NCBI RefSeq assembly: GCF_001899075.1
Contig: NZ_MKVA01000006.1
Location: forward strand, 248,001 to 312,000
Reading direction: 5' to 3'
Length of the DNA: 64,000 bases
Source: Devosia sp. 67-54
GTDB taxonomy: Bacteria; Pseudomonadota; Alphaproteobacteria; Rhizobiales; Devosiaceae
Each line of letters opens with the position of its first letter. Position 1 is the stretch's first letter. The translations under genes and the position numbers were made by a program. The notes beneath the pieces are model-generated. The model searched no databases and was not told where the DNA came from. It saw only the letters and a list, made by a program, of their open reading frames with translations. Positions 34,016 through 43,715 of this stretch are shown here, piece after piece.

Positions 34016-36595
34016 GTGTCCCTGCATCCCACCATCGCCGGCTGGTTCGCTGCCAAGGGCTGGTCGCCGCGCCGGCACCAGCTCGACGTGCTGGCGAGCT
34101 GGGACCGCGATGCCTCGGCGCTGCTGATCGCGCCGACCGGCGCCGGCAAGACGCTGGCCGGATTCCTGCCCACCCTCAACGACCTCGCGCACGCGCCGCG
34201 GCAGGGTCTCCACACACTCTATATATCGCCGCTCAAGGCGCTGGCCGTCGACGTCGCCCGCAACCTCGGCACGCCCATCGACGAGATGCATTTGCCGGTA
34301 AGTGTCGAGACGCGCACCGGCGACACCCCGGCGTCGCGCCGCACCCGGCAGCGCCGCGACCCGCCCAACGTGCTGCTGACCACGCCCGAGCAGCTCGCCC
34401 TGCTGCTCAGCCACGAGGACAGCGCCCGTTTCTTTTCCGGGCTGCGCCGCATCGTCCTCGACGAATTGCACTCGATGGTCACCAACAAGCGCGGCGAGCT
34501 GCTGTCGCTCGACATCGCGCGGATCGCGACCTACGCGCCGGGTCTGAGGATCACCGCGCTGTCGGCCACCGTGGCGCGCCCCGACCTCCTGCGCGACTGG
34601 ATCGCGGCGCCATTGCCCGGCGCCGAAACCGACCTGCTGTTCGGCGCCGGCGGCGCGAGGCCCGATCTCTCCATCCTCGCCTCGGGCCAGCATGTGCCGT
34701 GGGCGGGCCACTCCACTCTTTACGCCGTCCCTGAGCTCTACGAGATCATCAAGCAGCACCGCACCACGCTGCTCTTCGTCAACACCCGCTCGCAGGCCGA
34801 GATGCTGTTCCAGAACCTCTGGGCCATCAACGACGACGGCCTCGCCATCGCGCTGCATCACGGCTCGCTCGCCGTCGAGCAGCGGCGCAAGGTCGAAAGC
34901 GCCATGGTCGCCGGCAAGCTGCAGGCGGTGGTCTGCACCTCGACGCTCGATCTCGGCATCGACTGGGGCGACGTCGATCTCGTGGTGCAGGTCGGCGCCC
35001 CCAAGGGCGCGAGCCGCATGCTGCAGCGCATCGGCCGCTCCAACCACCGCATGGACGAGCCGAGCAAGGCCATCTTCGTGCCCTCCAACCGCTTCGAAGT
35101 GCTCGAATGCGAGGCGGCGCTCGAAGCGGTGGAACGCGGCGCGCAGGACAGCGAGGACCCCAGCGTCGGCGGTCTCGACGTGCTCGCTCAGCATGCGCTC
35201 GGCATGGCCTGCGCCGCCCCGCTCGACCCCGTCGCCTTCTTTGAGGAAGTGCACCGCGCCTGGCCCTATCGCGAGCTGAGCTGGGAGACCTTCGAGCGGG
35301 TGCTCGATTTCGTCGCCACCGGCGGCTACGCGCTGCGCGCCTACGAGCGCTACGCCAAGCTCAGGCAGACGCCCGAAGGCCGGTTCCGCATCGCCAATCC
35401 GCAAATCGCGCAGCAATACCGGCTGAACGTCGGCACCATCATCGAAGACCCGATGGTCAGGGTGCGGCTGGTCAAGGGCCGCGGCTTCAAGACCGGCTCG
35501 GCCACCGGCCCCATCGGCCGCTACGGCCGGGTGCTCGGCGAGCTGGAAGAGTACTTCATCGACCAGCTGGTGCGCGGCGACACTTTCGTCTTCGGCTCCG
35601 AGATCGTGGCCTATGAAGGCATGTTCGAAACCGAGGCCTACGTCTCGCGCTCCACCGCCACCGATCCGAAAATCCCGTCCTATATGGGCGGCAAGTTTCC
35701 GCTCTCGACCTATCTTGCCGACGGCGTGAGACGGCTGCTCAGCGATCCCGGCAACTGGCGCCGGCTGCCCGACCAGGTGAGCGACTGGCTGCGCCTGCAG
35801 CACGAGGCATCAATCCTGCCGCCGCCCGACTCCATGCTGGTCGAGACGTTTCCGCGCGGCACCGTCAACTACATGGTCTGCTATCCCTTCGAAGGCCGCC
35901 TCGCGCACCAGACATTGGGCATGCTGCTGACGCGGCGGCTCGAACGCGCCCGCGCCCGCCCGCTCGGCTTCGTCGCCTCCGATTATTCGCTCGCCATCTG
36001 GGGGCTGGGTGATTTCGGCGGGCTCATCCGCACCGGCCGGCTGTCGCTCGCCGAGCTGTTCGCCGAAGAGATGCTCGGCGACGACCTCGAGGAGTGGCTG
36101 CACGAGAGCCAGTTGATGCGCCGCACCTTTCGCAACGCGGCGATCATCTCCGGCCTGATCGAACGCCGCCATCCGGGCAAGGAAAAGACCGGCCGGCAGG
36201 TCACCGTGTCGTCCGACGTCATCTACGACGTGCTCTACGAACACGAGCCCGACCACATCCTGATCCAGGCGACCCGCCGCGACGCCGCCCGCGGCCTGCT
36301 CGACATCGAGCGGCTGGGGCAGATGCTGCGCCGCATCCGCGATCACATCGTGCACAAGCCTCTCGACCGAATCTCCCCGCTCGCGGTACCGATCCTGCTC
36401 GATATCGGCAAGACGCCGATCTTCGGCGAGGCCCGCGAAAGCGTCATGGCCGATGCCGCCGACGAATTGATGCGCGAGGCGATGGGCCAGGCGCCGGCGT
36501 CCGGCAAGCGGATCGCGGTGCCGCCGCCGCCCAAACGGAGCGGGCAGAACGATGAGCGCAGGCAGCGCGGCAGCCGCCGCCGCGTGGCAAAGTGA
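34016..36595 (+). CDS. Ligase-associated DNA-damage-response DEXH-box helicase (Lhr-like)
   Basis: An 859-residue SF2 helicase of the Lhr family that accompanies an ATP-dependent DNA ligase, exonuclease and PdeM in DNA repair. Motifs: Walker A PTGAGKT (about 41-47), LYISPLKALAVDV, LTTPEQLALLL, DELHSM, ITALSATV, then LDLGIDWGDVDLVVQVG and LQRIGRSNH in domain 2, followed by the long winged-helix/beta C-terminal part with FRNAAIISGLIERRHPGKEKTG. The GTG at 34016 matches the expected N-terminus. It overlaps pdeM by 44 bases. The ligase itself is not visible in the window. Confidence 0.92.
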   Translation: MSLHPTIAGWFAAKGWSPRRHQLDVLASWDRDASALLIAPTGAGKTLAGFLPTLNDLAHAPRQGLHTLYISPLKALAVDVARNLGTPIDEMHLPVSVETRTGDTPASRRTRQRRDPPNVLLTTPEQLALLLSHEDSARFFSGLRRIVLDELHSMVTNKRGELLSLDIARIATYAPGLRITALSATVARPDLLRDWIAAPLPGAETDLLFGAGGARPDLSILASGQHVPWAGHSTLYAVPELYEIIKQHRTTLLFVNTRSQAEMLFQNLWAINDDGLAIALHHGSLAVEQRRKVESAMVAGKLQAVVCTSTLDLGIDWGDVDLVVQVGAPKGASRMLQRIGRSNHRMDEPSKAIFVPSNRFEVLECEAALEAVERGAQDSEDPSVGGLDVLAQHALGMACAAPLDPVAFFEEVHRAWPYRELSWETFERVLDFVATGGYALRAYERYAKLRQTPEGRFRIANPQIAQQYRLNVGTIIEDPMVRVRLVKGRGFKTGSATGPIGRYGRVLGELEEYFIDQLVRGDTFVFGSEIVAYEGMFETEAYVSRSTATDPKIPSYMGGKFPLSTYLADGVRRLLSDPGNWRRLPDQVSDWLRLQHEASILPPPDSMLVETFPRGTVNYMVCYPFEGRLAHQTLGMLLTRRLERARARPLGFVASDYSLAIWGLGDFGGLIRTGRLSLAELFAEEMLGDDLEEWLHESQLMRRTFRNAAIISGLIERRHPGKEKTGRQVTVSSDVIYDVLYEHEPDHILIQATRRDAARGLLDIERLGQMLRRIRDHIVHKPLDRISPLAVPILLDIGKTPIFGEARESVMADAADELMREAMGQAPASGKRIAVPPPPKRSGQNDERRQRGSRRRVAK

Positions 36596-37280
36596 GGACC
36601 CGGTGGTGCTCCTTCACTTCGCCGGCCATACCTTCGAGCCTTTGGTGTCGGGCGCCCTGTTCTGGCGCGCCGAATCGATGCTGCTCGTCGCCGATCTGCA
36701 TCTCGAGAAATTCTCCTCTTTCGCCCGCCGCGGCCAGATGCTGCCGCCCTACGACACCGGGCTAACGCTGAAGCGCCTCGAGCGCGACCTCGAGCGCACC
36801 CGCGCCGAGCGCGTCGTCTCGCTCGGCGACAGCTTCCATCGCAACGACGGTGTCGACACGCTGCTCGATGCCGACCGGCTGCGGCTGTTGGCACTGCTCG
36901 GCCGCGCCCACTGGACCTGGCTCAGCGGCAACCACGATCCGCTGCCGCATGCGCTGGGCGGCATCTGCGTCGAGATGCTGGAGCATCGCGGCCTGACCCT
37001 GGTGCACGAGCCGAAGCGCAGTGGCGGCCGCGCCACCATCGCCGGCCACCTGCATCCGGCGGCGACCGTCGTCGCCAACGGCCACGGCACCCGCCGTCCC
37101 TGCTTCGTGCATGACGGCCGCCTGCTGCTCTTGCCCGCTTACGGCGCCGGCACCGGCAGCATGAACATCCTCGGCCCGGACTTTCACGGCCTGTTCGACC
37201 ACGCTGCGCTCGAAGTCACCATGCTCGGCCGCAACCGGCTCTATCCGGTGAGCCCGCGCCGGCTCGTCGCCGGCGCATAG
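36552..37280 (+). CDS. pdeM: Ligase-associated DNA-damage-response endonuclease PdeM
   Basis: A 242-residue calcineurin-like metallophosphoesterase. The five metal motifs are present: DLHLEK (about 47-52), GDSFHR, GNHDPLPH, and HLHP near the end, plus an Asn/His-rich middle. PdeM acts with the Lhr-like helicase and LigC-type ligase in DNA repair. Its ATG overlaps the helicase by 44 bases, so they are co-expressed. About 20 residues of low-complexity Ala precede the fold. Confidence 0.92.
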   Translation: MSAGSAAAAAAWQSEDPVVLLHFAGHTFEPLVSGALFWRAESMLLVADLHLEKFSSFARRGQMLPPYDTGLTLKRLERDLERTRAERVVSLGDSFHRNDGVDTLLDADRLRLLALLGRAHWTWLSGNHDPLPHALGGICVEMLEHRGLTLVHEPKRSGGRATIAGHLHPAATVVANGHGTRRPCFVHDGRLLLLPAYGAGTGSMNILGPDFHGLFDHAALEVTMLGRNRLYPVSPRRLVAGA

Positions 37281-37355
37281 CGCCTGGCCTTGAACGGGGT
37301 CACGGGACTCTGGCCCCCACCCACCGGAACCCGCGTCAATCGGACGTCTAGCCCG

Positions 37356-38111
37356 CTACCGCCGGAACACCACGCCGGCGAGCCAGCCGGTGCCGAGCGC
37401 CAGGATCACGCAGACGATGGCATAGAGCAGGGGCTGCTGGCGGCTGGCGACGAACACGAAATTCTCGAACCCGCTCTTGCGCACGGTGAACCCCTCGGAG
37501 CGCTCGGCCACCACCTGCTTGTCCTTGAGCACCAGCGTGTGGGCGAGGAACGGCCCGTTGGCGACGTCGCTGGGCAGCGTGATCTGCGCCACATAGGCGG
37601 TGTTGCTGAGAAAGCGCACGCCGTCCTCGCGCACCGCGAAATGCCCGTCCTCGGTCATCAGCCGCACCAGCTCGCTGCCGAAGCGGGTCGCCATCTCGGT
37701 CGGGCCCTGCGCCGAGGTGGCGAGCGCCTGCGAGATCGGCAGCACGTTCTCGGCGCTCAGCACTTCCGCGCTGGCGATGTTGTCGAGCTTGCCACTCGCC
37801 AGCACGTTGTAGAACGAGGGGAACTGCTTGAACGTCACCTGTTCGGTATTGCTCCAGATGCCGAAATTGTTGGTCTTGAGCCGGGTCACCCAGTCCTGCA
37901 GCGGCCCGGTGACGATGACGATGATATTGTAGGGACCATTGAGCGCCGTGCCCGGCGTGTCGGGCTCGATGGTGCCGAACAGGCTCAGCACCGCGCCGTC
38001 GAAACTCGACGTGATCTGCACGTTGGAATTGGAGACCGTCGAGGCGAGCTTTTCGGCGCCGGCGGGCGCGGCGAAGGCGATCAGCAGCAAAGCGAGCAGC
38101 AGCCGTCTCAA
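37356..38111 (-). CDS. TIGR02186 family transmembrane protein
   Basis: A 251-residue protein with an N-terminal signal/anchor (LLLALLLIAFAAPAGA), an exported middle with ITSSFDGAVLSLFGTI and NGPYNIIVIVTGP, and a C-terminal helix (PLLYAIVCVILALGTGWLAG). This alphaproteobacterial family almost always neighbours a TauE/SafE exporter; function unknown. The start is a TTG forming a TTGA overlap with the exporter gene, an unusual but convincing coupling because the signal peptide begins there. Last gene of the pair. Confidence 0.88.
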   Translation of the reverse strand: MRRLLLALLLIAFAAPAGAEKLASTVSNSNVQITSSFDGAVLSLFGTIEPDTPGTALNGPYNIIVIVTGPLQDWVTRLKTNNFGIWSNTEQVTFKQFPSFYNVLASGKLDNIASAEVLSAENVLPISQALATSAQGPTEMATRFGSELVRLMTEDGHFAVREDGVRFLSNTAYVAQITLPSDVANGPFLAHTLVLKDKQVVAERSEGFTVRKSGFENFVFVASRQQPLLYAIVCVILALGTGWLAGVVFRR

Positions 38112-39040
38112 CCCGCGCCTCCCGCGGTCAGCACCGCCGTCGAGAACGGATCGGACGGGGTCAGCACCAGCGTCAGCCCGAAGCGGATGGCGACGGCGAG
38201 CACCAGCAGTGCCAGCAGCGCCCGGAGCTGGTCCCCGCGCAGATATTTGCCGGCCGAGGCGCCGAACTGCGCCCCCACCGTGCCGCCCACCATCAGGCAG
38301 AAGGCGAGCAGGATGTCGACGCTCTGGCTGGTGAGGATCTGCAGCACCATGGTCACGCACATCATCGCCACCACCTGCAGCAGCGAGGTGCCGACCACCA
38401 CATTGGCGGGAACGCGCAGCAGGTAGACCAGCGCCGGCACCAGGATGAAGCCGCCGCCGACGCCGAGCAGCGCCCCGACGATGCCGATGAACAGTCCGAT
38501 CGCCAGCACCGGCAGCACCGAGATATAGAGCCGCGATTTCTTGAAGCGGATGCGCATCGGCAGCCGGTGCATCCAGCTATGCTGGCTCGGCAGCTTGTCG
38601 GGCACCGTCGCGCCGCTCCGCCGCTTGAGGATCGAGCGCACCGCCTCGGTCAGCATCAGCGAACCGAGAAAGCCCAGCAGCAGCAGGTAGGCGAACGAGA
38701 TGAACAGGTCGAGCTGCCCGGCGGCGCGCAGCAGCGTGAAGATGCCCACACCGATCATCGAGCCGATGGTGCTGGCAAGGATCAGGTAGAGCGCCAGGTG
38801 CAGATCGATGGCGTTGCGCCGGTAATAGCTGAGCGCGCCCGAGGTCGATGAGGCCGCCACCTGCCCGGTGACCGAGGCGATCGCCACCGGCGAAGGCACG
38901 CCGGCAAAGATCAGCAGCGGCGTCAGCAGGAAGCCGCCGCCCACCCCGAACAGGCCCGATAGGAAGCCGACCGCCCCTCCGATTCCGATCAGGAAGAAGA
39001 GGTTCATCGAGAGTTCGGCGATCGGCAGATAGATCTGCAA
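38108..39040 (-). CDS. TauE/SafE family sulfite/organic-anion exporter
   Basis: A 310-residue membrane protein with about eight helices and the internal duplication typical of TauE/SafE (GGAVGFLSGLFGVGGGFLLTPLLIF; a second copy at GIVGALLGVGGGFILVPAL). Such proteins export sulfite, sulfoacetate and related anions. A cytoplasmic loop near 140-170 is Arg/Lys-rich. Coupled by TTGA to the TIGR02186 protein, which may be its periplasmic partner. Confidence 0.9.
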   Translation of the reverse strand: MQIYLPIAELSMNLFFLIGIGGAVGFLSGLFGVGGGFLLTPLLIFAGVPSPVAIASVTGQVAASSTSGALSYYRRNAIDLHLALYLILASTIGSMIGVGIFTLLRAAGQLDLFISFAYLLLLGFLGSLMLTEAVRSILKRRSGATVPDKLPSQHSWMHRLPMRIRFKKSRLYISVLPVLAIGLFIGIVGALLGVGGGFILVPALVYLLRVPANVVVGTSLLQVVAMMCVTMVLQILTSQSVDILLAFCLMVGGTVGAQFGASAGKYLRGDQLRALLALLVLAVAIRFGLTLVLTPSDPFSTAVLTAGGAG

Positions 39041-39184
39041 GGCGGGCCTTCCGACCGCGAGCCGTTTTCAGCCCGCGAACGAGGGGATCAAAGTCTGGAA
39101 GGGGGCAGCGGTTTTCCGCGCCCCCTGATGGTTCAGACGTTCACCATCGCCGCCACTTTCGACGACAATGCGACCGGGGGCAAG

Positions 39185-42100
39185 TCACACCGGCTGGCTG
39201 CCGAGCACGGCGAGCAGCCGCGGGTTGATCTGGCCCACCTGCGACATGCCCGTCGCGCCCTCGAACGCCTTGATTGCATCCTGCGTCTTCTTGCCGGCGA
39301 TGCCGTCCGGCGTGCCGACGTCGTAGCCGAGCTTGCCCAGCGCCTTCTGCACGCTGGCGACGATGTCGTGCGTGGTGATCGTCTCGCCGGGGTCGAAATT
39401 CTTGCTCCAGCTGCCGATGGGCGCGAAATTGGCCGCGAGATCGATGCTCTCGGGCTTGAAGGCGTTCACCTCGGCCGTGACCTTGGCGACGGTTGCGGCA
39501 TCGAGCGAGCGGGCGATGTCGTCGCGTGCCTTGATCGCATCCTTGTCCCCGCTCAGCGCCGCGATGGAGAACCATTTGTAGGAATCCGCCATGTTCTGCG
39601 GCACGCCGAGGCCCCGGGCATAGAGCATGCCGAGGTTGAACTGGCTGTCGGTGAGGCCGCGTTTGGCCGCTTCCTCGAACCATTTGGCGGCGGAATCGAA
39701 TTGCTGCTTGCCGAGCTGCCCGCCGGCGTAGAGCGCGGCGAGATTGTGCATCGACATGCGGTTGCCCGCTTCCGCGGCGCGCTCGTACCAGAGCTTGGCG
39801 GTGTTGAGGTCCTTGCTGACCCCGTCGCCGCTCTCGTACAGGCTGCCCAGCCGGTATTGCGCCGGCGCGAAGCCCTGCGCCGCGGCGCGCTCGTACCAGG
39901 TCGCCGCCGCCTTGTAGTCCTGCGGCACGGCGCGGCCTTCGGTGTAGATCGCGGCCACCTCGAACTGCGCCCGGGCGTCGCCATTGGCGGCGGCGGTGCG
40001 CAAATCCAGCGGTCCGACATTTTCCGGCGGCATCTCCACCTTCACCGGGCTCGGCGTCTCCGGCGTCAGCGGCGCCACGGCCGGCACGGTCGTCGCCGGG
40101 TCGGCATTGGCGAGCTGCGTCGCCGCGGCGAAGGCGCTCGGCATCGCCGGCGTCGCGTCCTTGGTGAAGCCCTGCGCCGTGGTGCTGCCGATCGACCCAG
40201 TCTTGATCGAGGCATCGGCCATCGGAATGACGCGCGGCGGGATCGTCTCGGTGCCCAGCACCGGCGCCATCGGTGCATTGCCGATATCGCCGGTCGTCGC
40301 CGGCGCCGCATCGGCGGCCGGAGCCGGAGCAGGCGTCTGTCCCGCGTCTTCGCTGTTGAGGCGCTGCGCCACGAAATTGACGGTGAGGAAGCCGAGCGCC
40401 ACCACCGCAGCGGCCAGCAGGATCGCCTTGCGGTGCCGGCTGAGGAAACTCTCGGTCGCCTCGGCCTTGGGTGCCGGAGCATCGGCCGCGATGCTCGGCT
40501 CGAGTGAGGCGGCCGGCGCGGAAACGGCCGCGACCGGCGCCGGCTCGGCCTTGAACTCGGTGCGCGCCGGCTTGTCGCCGGCCAGCAGGCGCTTCTTGCG
40601 TGCCATGGCTTTCGCCTCGGCCTTCGTCGGCGTCTCGGGCTTCGCCGGCGCCTCCGGCTTCACCTCGGCCGCCGGTCCCGGCTGGAAGCGCGCCAGCGCC
40701 CGCCCGATCAGCGAATTGGACGGCTGCGGCTCCGGCTTGCTCGCCATCTGCCGCTGCGCCGCGCGCCGCGCCGCTTCGATGAAGGTGTTGGTCCGCGCCG
40801 GGGTCGCCGGCGCCGGCTCGGGCGCCACGACGGCCTTGGGTGCGCCGCTGTCGCCGAAGTCGAGGCTGGGCTGCGGCGCCGCCGGCAGCTCGACCTTTTC
40901 CGGATCGAAGCCGATCGGCGGCATCGGCGCCGCCGGCCGGTCGTAGCGCGCCGCCATCGACATATCCTCGTCGAGGCCCGGATGGCGCTTGCGCGGTCCG
41001 TTCTTGGCCTCGAGCGCCTGCGCCACCGGCCCGCTGGGCTCGGGGAACGCCGGCGCCACCAGCGGCGCATCCTCCGCCGGGCTGCGCGGCATGGCATCGA
41101 CGCGGCCGCGCGGCATCGCCGCCGGAGCGGGCATCTCCGCTTCCGCATCGGCGATGATCGCCGCGAGATCGGATTGCTGCACCGGGCTTTCGGAGCGCGG
41201 GGTCGACCGGTCGAGCAGCGACGCCTCGAGCCGCTTCAGCCGCTCGTTGACCTCGTTGATGCCGGCCTGCATGCCGTCGACGGCGTCCACTTCGGGGTCG
41301 CGCTGCATCGAGCCCAGCATGGCGCCGATGCGCTCTTCGAGCCGCGCGATGGTGTCGTTGATCGCCGGGTCCACCGCCGGTGCGACGCTGGCCGGCGTCT
41401 GCCGCTGCACCGCCTCGGCGGTGCGCGTGGCGACGAGGTCGGCCACCGCGTCGAAATCCGGCATCATCACCTGCGCCGGCTCGGACGAATACAGCTTGGC
41501 GAGGCCCGAAAGCTGCTCGCCGGTCTGGTCCATGCGCGCCACCAGCAGCCGCACCTGCGCCTCGAGCTGGCCGAGGCCCGGATCGATCGGCCGCTCGCCG
41601 ATGCGGTCGCCCAGCGCGCCGATCTGCCGGCCGATCTCGGCCATGTCCTCGCGCGTCGACAGCGTCTCGATGCGCTCTTCGATGGCCTCGAAGCGCGGCG
41701 CGATGGCCACGATCACCGTATCGCGCAGCGCCGACAGATCCTTGCGCAAGCCGTGCAGCAGGCGGTCGCCGCTCTCGAGGTCGCCGATGCGGGTGTTGAG
41801 CGCGTCGACCAGCTCCACCAGATGCGTCGGCTGCTGCTGTCCATCGGCGAGCGCGTCGGTGAACCGCGCCATCTGCGCGCTGAGGTGGTCGAGATCGGCG
41901 GGCGACAGCGAGCGCTGCCGCTCGAGCGAGTCGATGCGGTCATAGACGGCGCGCACGCTCTCTTCGATCGAGCGCATGCCGTCCTGGAAGGCCTGGCTCT
42001 CGACCGGGTTCTGCACCCGGTCGGCATAATGCACCTGCAGTTCCGCCAGCTTGCCGACCGTCGCGGCCACGTCGTCGAGCCGCCGCGTCAGCGTCTGGAT

Positions 42101-42748
42101 GTCCATCTCGCGGCCCTGCGACATGATGCGGCCGAGCGAGGCGATCTGTCCTTCGAGCCGCTTCACCTGGCCGGTCTCGCCCACTGCGCCGGCCAGCAAT
42201 TCCACCACATGCGCGAGTTGCGCCACTTGGTCGGCGACGTCCTTCACATTGGCGCCGGTCTTGATCTGCGCCTTGATCTCGCCCTCGAGCTTTTCGAGCC
42301 GGCCGCTGAGCCCGTTGACCGATTGCGCCAGCTTGTCGAACAGCGGCGCCGGATCGGCGGCGCGGGGGGCGGGGGCAGGCGTGGCCGGCGCTTGGTTGGC
42401 GGCCGGCTGCGGCGCCACGCGGGCGCGGCCGGCGCCCTGGCTGGCGCGAATCTGGTTGATCGCCGCCTGCAGGCTGTCGCGCGGATTGGCCGGCATCGGC
42501 GCTGGCGCCGGCTCCTCGAAGCGGGTGATGGCGCGCTGCACCGAGCGCAGCGCGTCGCGATGCCGGGCCTCGTTGGGCGCATCGGCGAACGCCGCCTCGC
42601 GCGGCCGCTCGCCGCCGCGCGACCGTGCCACCTGGTCGTCCACCTGATCGAGCAGCACCATCAGCTCTTGTCGAAGCGATTGCCATTCGGCGGGGCTGTG
42701 GTCGCGATCGTCGCCGACCGGCTGGGATTGCTGATACGCGCGGGCCAT
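39185..42748 (-). CDS. Large Sel1-repeat/peptidoglycan-binding protein (PodJ-like)
   Basis: A 1187-residue protein. A long N-terminal half is predicted coiled coil and Pro/Ala-rich linker (KLEGEIKAQIKTGANVKDVA, many Glu/Arg/Leu heptads). A single transmembrane helix (ILLAAAVVALGFLTVNFVA) lies around 850. Outside it are three or four Sel1-like repeats (AAANGDARAQFEVAAIYTEG, AAAQGFAPAQYRLGSLYESG, etc.), then a C-terminal peptidoglycan-binding repeat (LGKLGYDVGTPDG). This order resembles polarity/scaffold proteins such as PodJ of alphaproteobacteria, so a role in cell-pole or envelope organisation is likely but inferred. ATG at 42748; a start 14 residues upstream is possible. Confidence 0.82.
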   Translation of the reverse strand: MARAYQQSQPVGDDRDHSPAEWQSLRQELMVLLDQVDDQVARSRGGERPREAAFADAPNEARHRDALRSVQRAITRFEEPAPAPMPANPRDSLQAAINQIRASQGAGRARVAPQPAANQAPATPAPAPRAADPAPLFDKLAQSVNGLSGRLEKLEGEIKAQIKTGANVKDVADQVAQLAHVVELLAGAVGETGQVKRLEGQIASLGRIMSQGREMDIQTLTRRLDDVAATVGKLAELQVHYADRVQNPVESQAFQDGMRSIEESVRAVYDRIDSLERQRSLSPADLDHLSAQMARFTDALADGQQQPTHLVELVDALNTRIGDLESGDRLLHGLRKDLSALRDTVIVAIAPRFEAIEERIETLSTREDMAEIGRQIGALGDRIGERPIDPGLGQLEAQVRLLVARMDQTGEQLSGLAKLYSSEPAQVMMPDFDAVADLVATRTAEAVQRQTPASVAPAVDPAINDTIARLEERIGAMLGSMQRDPEVDAVDGMQAGINEVNERLKRLEASLLDRSTPRSESPVQQSDLAAIIADAEAEMPAPAAMPRGRVDAMPRSPAEDAPLVAPAFPEPSGPVAQALEAKNGPRKRHPGLDEDMSMAARYDRPAAPMPPIGFDPEKVELPAAPQPSLDFGDSGAPKAVVAPEPAPATPARTNTFIEAARRAAQRQMASKPEPQPSNSLIGRALARFQPGPAAEVKPEAPAKPETPTKAEAKAMARKKRLLAGDKPARTEFKAEPAPVAAVSAPAASLEPSIAADAPAPKAEATESFLSRHRKAILLAAAVVALGFLTVNFVAQRLNSEDAGQTPAPAPAADAAPATTGDIGNAPMAPVLGTETIPPRVIPMADASIKTGSIGSTTAQGFTKDATPAMPSAFAAATQLANADPATTVPAVAPLTPETPSPVKVEMPPENVGPLDLRTAAANGDARAQFEVAAIYTEGRAVPQDYKAAATWYERAAAQGFAPAQYRLGSLYESGDGVSKDLNTAKLWYERAAEAGNRMSMHNLAALYAGGQLGKQQFDSAAKWFEEAAKRGLTDSQFNLGMLYARGLGVPQNMADSYKWFSIAALSGDKDAIKARDDIARSLDAATVAKVTAEVNAFKPESIDLAANFAPIGSWSKNFDPGETITTHDIVASVQKALGKLGYDVGTPDGIAGKKTQDAIKAFEGATGMSQVGQINPRLLAVLGSQPV

Positions 42749-42985
42749 GGAGATATCCCAAGCACCTGGAAAGGACGCCCGCCCCGGCAAATACGCGGTC
42801 GGGCTCAGCCGGCACTGTTAAAGAACATGGTAAAGAACGCGTTAAGCGGTGATGCATTTTGCAACGGCAAGCAAAATGCTCGGGCCGCCGCGCGTCCGTG
42901 GATCGGGGCCGACTGCCCGGCCCGGCGTCCTTCGTCCTAAGTGGCATTGGTCGGCGGCGTCGGCGCGCGCTAAGGAGAGGGAACC

Positions 42986-43630
42986 ATGAGCCGCATCATT
43001 ATCGTCGACGACCACCCGCTGTTCCGCGCCGCCCTGAGCCAGACGCTCACCGGCGCCAGCGGCGCGGCGCGCGTCGAGGAGGCCGGCGACCTGGCGGCGC
43101 TGGGCGCCGCGCTCGAGGCCGATCGCGATTGCGACCTGGTGCTGCTCGACCTCAACATGCCCGGCGCGCACGGCTTTTCCGGCCTGCTGCTGCTGCGGGC
43201 GCAATATCCCGAAGTGCCGGTGATGATCATCTCGGCGGTCGAGGATGTGAAGGTGATCCGCCGCACCTTCGAGCTCGGTGCCGCCGGCTACCTGCCCAAA
43301 TCGGTGGGCCCGGCCGACATCCGGGCGGCCATCGACACCGTGCTCCGCGGCGAGGTCTTCGTGCCCGACGGGGTCAATCTGGGCGGCGACGACGAGCAGA
43401 CCGACTTCATCCGCCGCCTCGCCACCCTGACGCCGCAGCAGATCCGGGTGCTGATGATGCTGAGCGATGGCTTGATGAACAAGCAGATCGCCTACGAGCT
43501 GTCGATCTCGGAGGCGACGGTGAAGGCGCACGTCTCCTCCATCCTGCAGAAGCTCGACGTCGACAGCCGCACCCAGGCGGTGATCGCCGCGTCCCGCATC
43601 GAACAGGGCCAGTTCGAGGCGCTGCTCTAG
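42986..43630 (+). CDS. NarL/FixJ-type response regulator
   Basis: A 214-residue two-domain regulator: receiver with Asp8/Asp9 and phosphoacceptor Asp55 (LLDLNMPG), conserved Thr/Ser and Lys (GYLPKS), and a LuxR-type helix-turn-helix (LTPQQIRVLMMLSDGLMNKQIAYELSISEATVKAH). Ribosome-binding site AAGGAGAGGG is strong. It faces the hybrid kinase gene (43716-45332) tail to tail, and the two probably work together. Its targets are unknown. The family is related to regulators of alcohol metabolism (ExaE/AgmR). Confidence 0.9.
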   Translation: MSRIIIVDDHPLFRAALSQTLTGASGAARVEEAGDLAALGAALEADRDCDLVLLDLNMPGAHGFSGLLLLRAQYPEVPVMIISAVEDVKVIRRTFELGAAGYLPKSVGPADIRAAIDTVLRGEVFVPDGVNLGGDDEQTDFIRRLATLTPQQIRVLMMLSDGLMNKQIAYELSISEATVKAHVSSILQKLDVDSRTQAVIAASRIEQGQFEALL

Positions 43631-43715
43631 CGGCCGATCGGCCTGAGCGTAGCCGGAAATTCTGCCTGCAGCGGCAAGCGAGCGCCCTCCGCAACACCCC
43701 GCAAAGACAATCTTC

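Noticed and set aside
37290-38426. 378-codon plus-strand ORF over the TIGR02186/TauE genes
   Set aside because: Antisense to two recognisable genes and of shadow-like composition.
39128-42940. Long plus-strand ORFs opposite the PodJ-like gene
   Set aside because: Shadow frames of a GC-rich repetitive gene; no recognisable domains or ribosome-binding sites.
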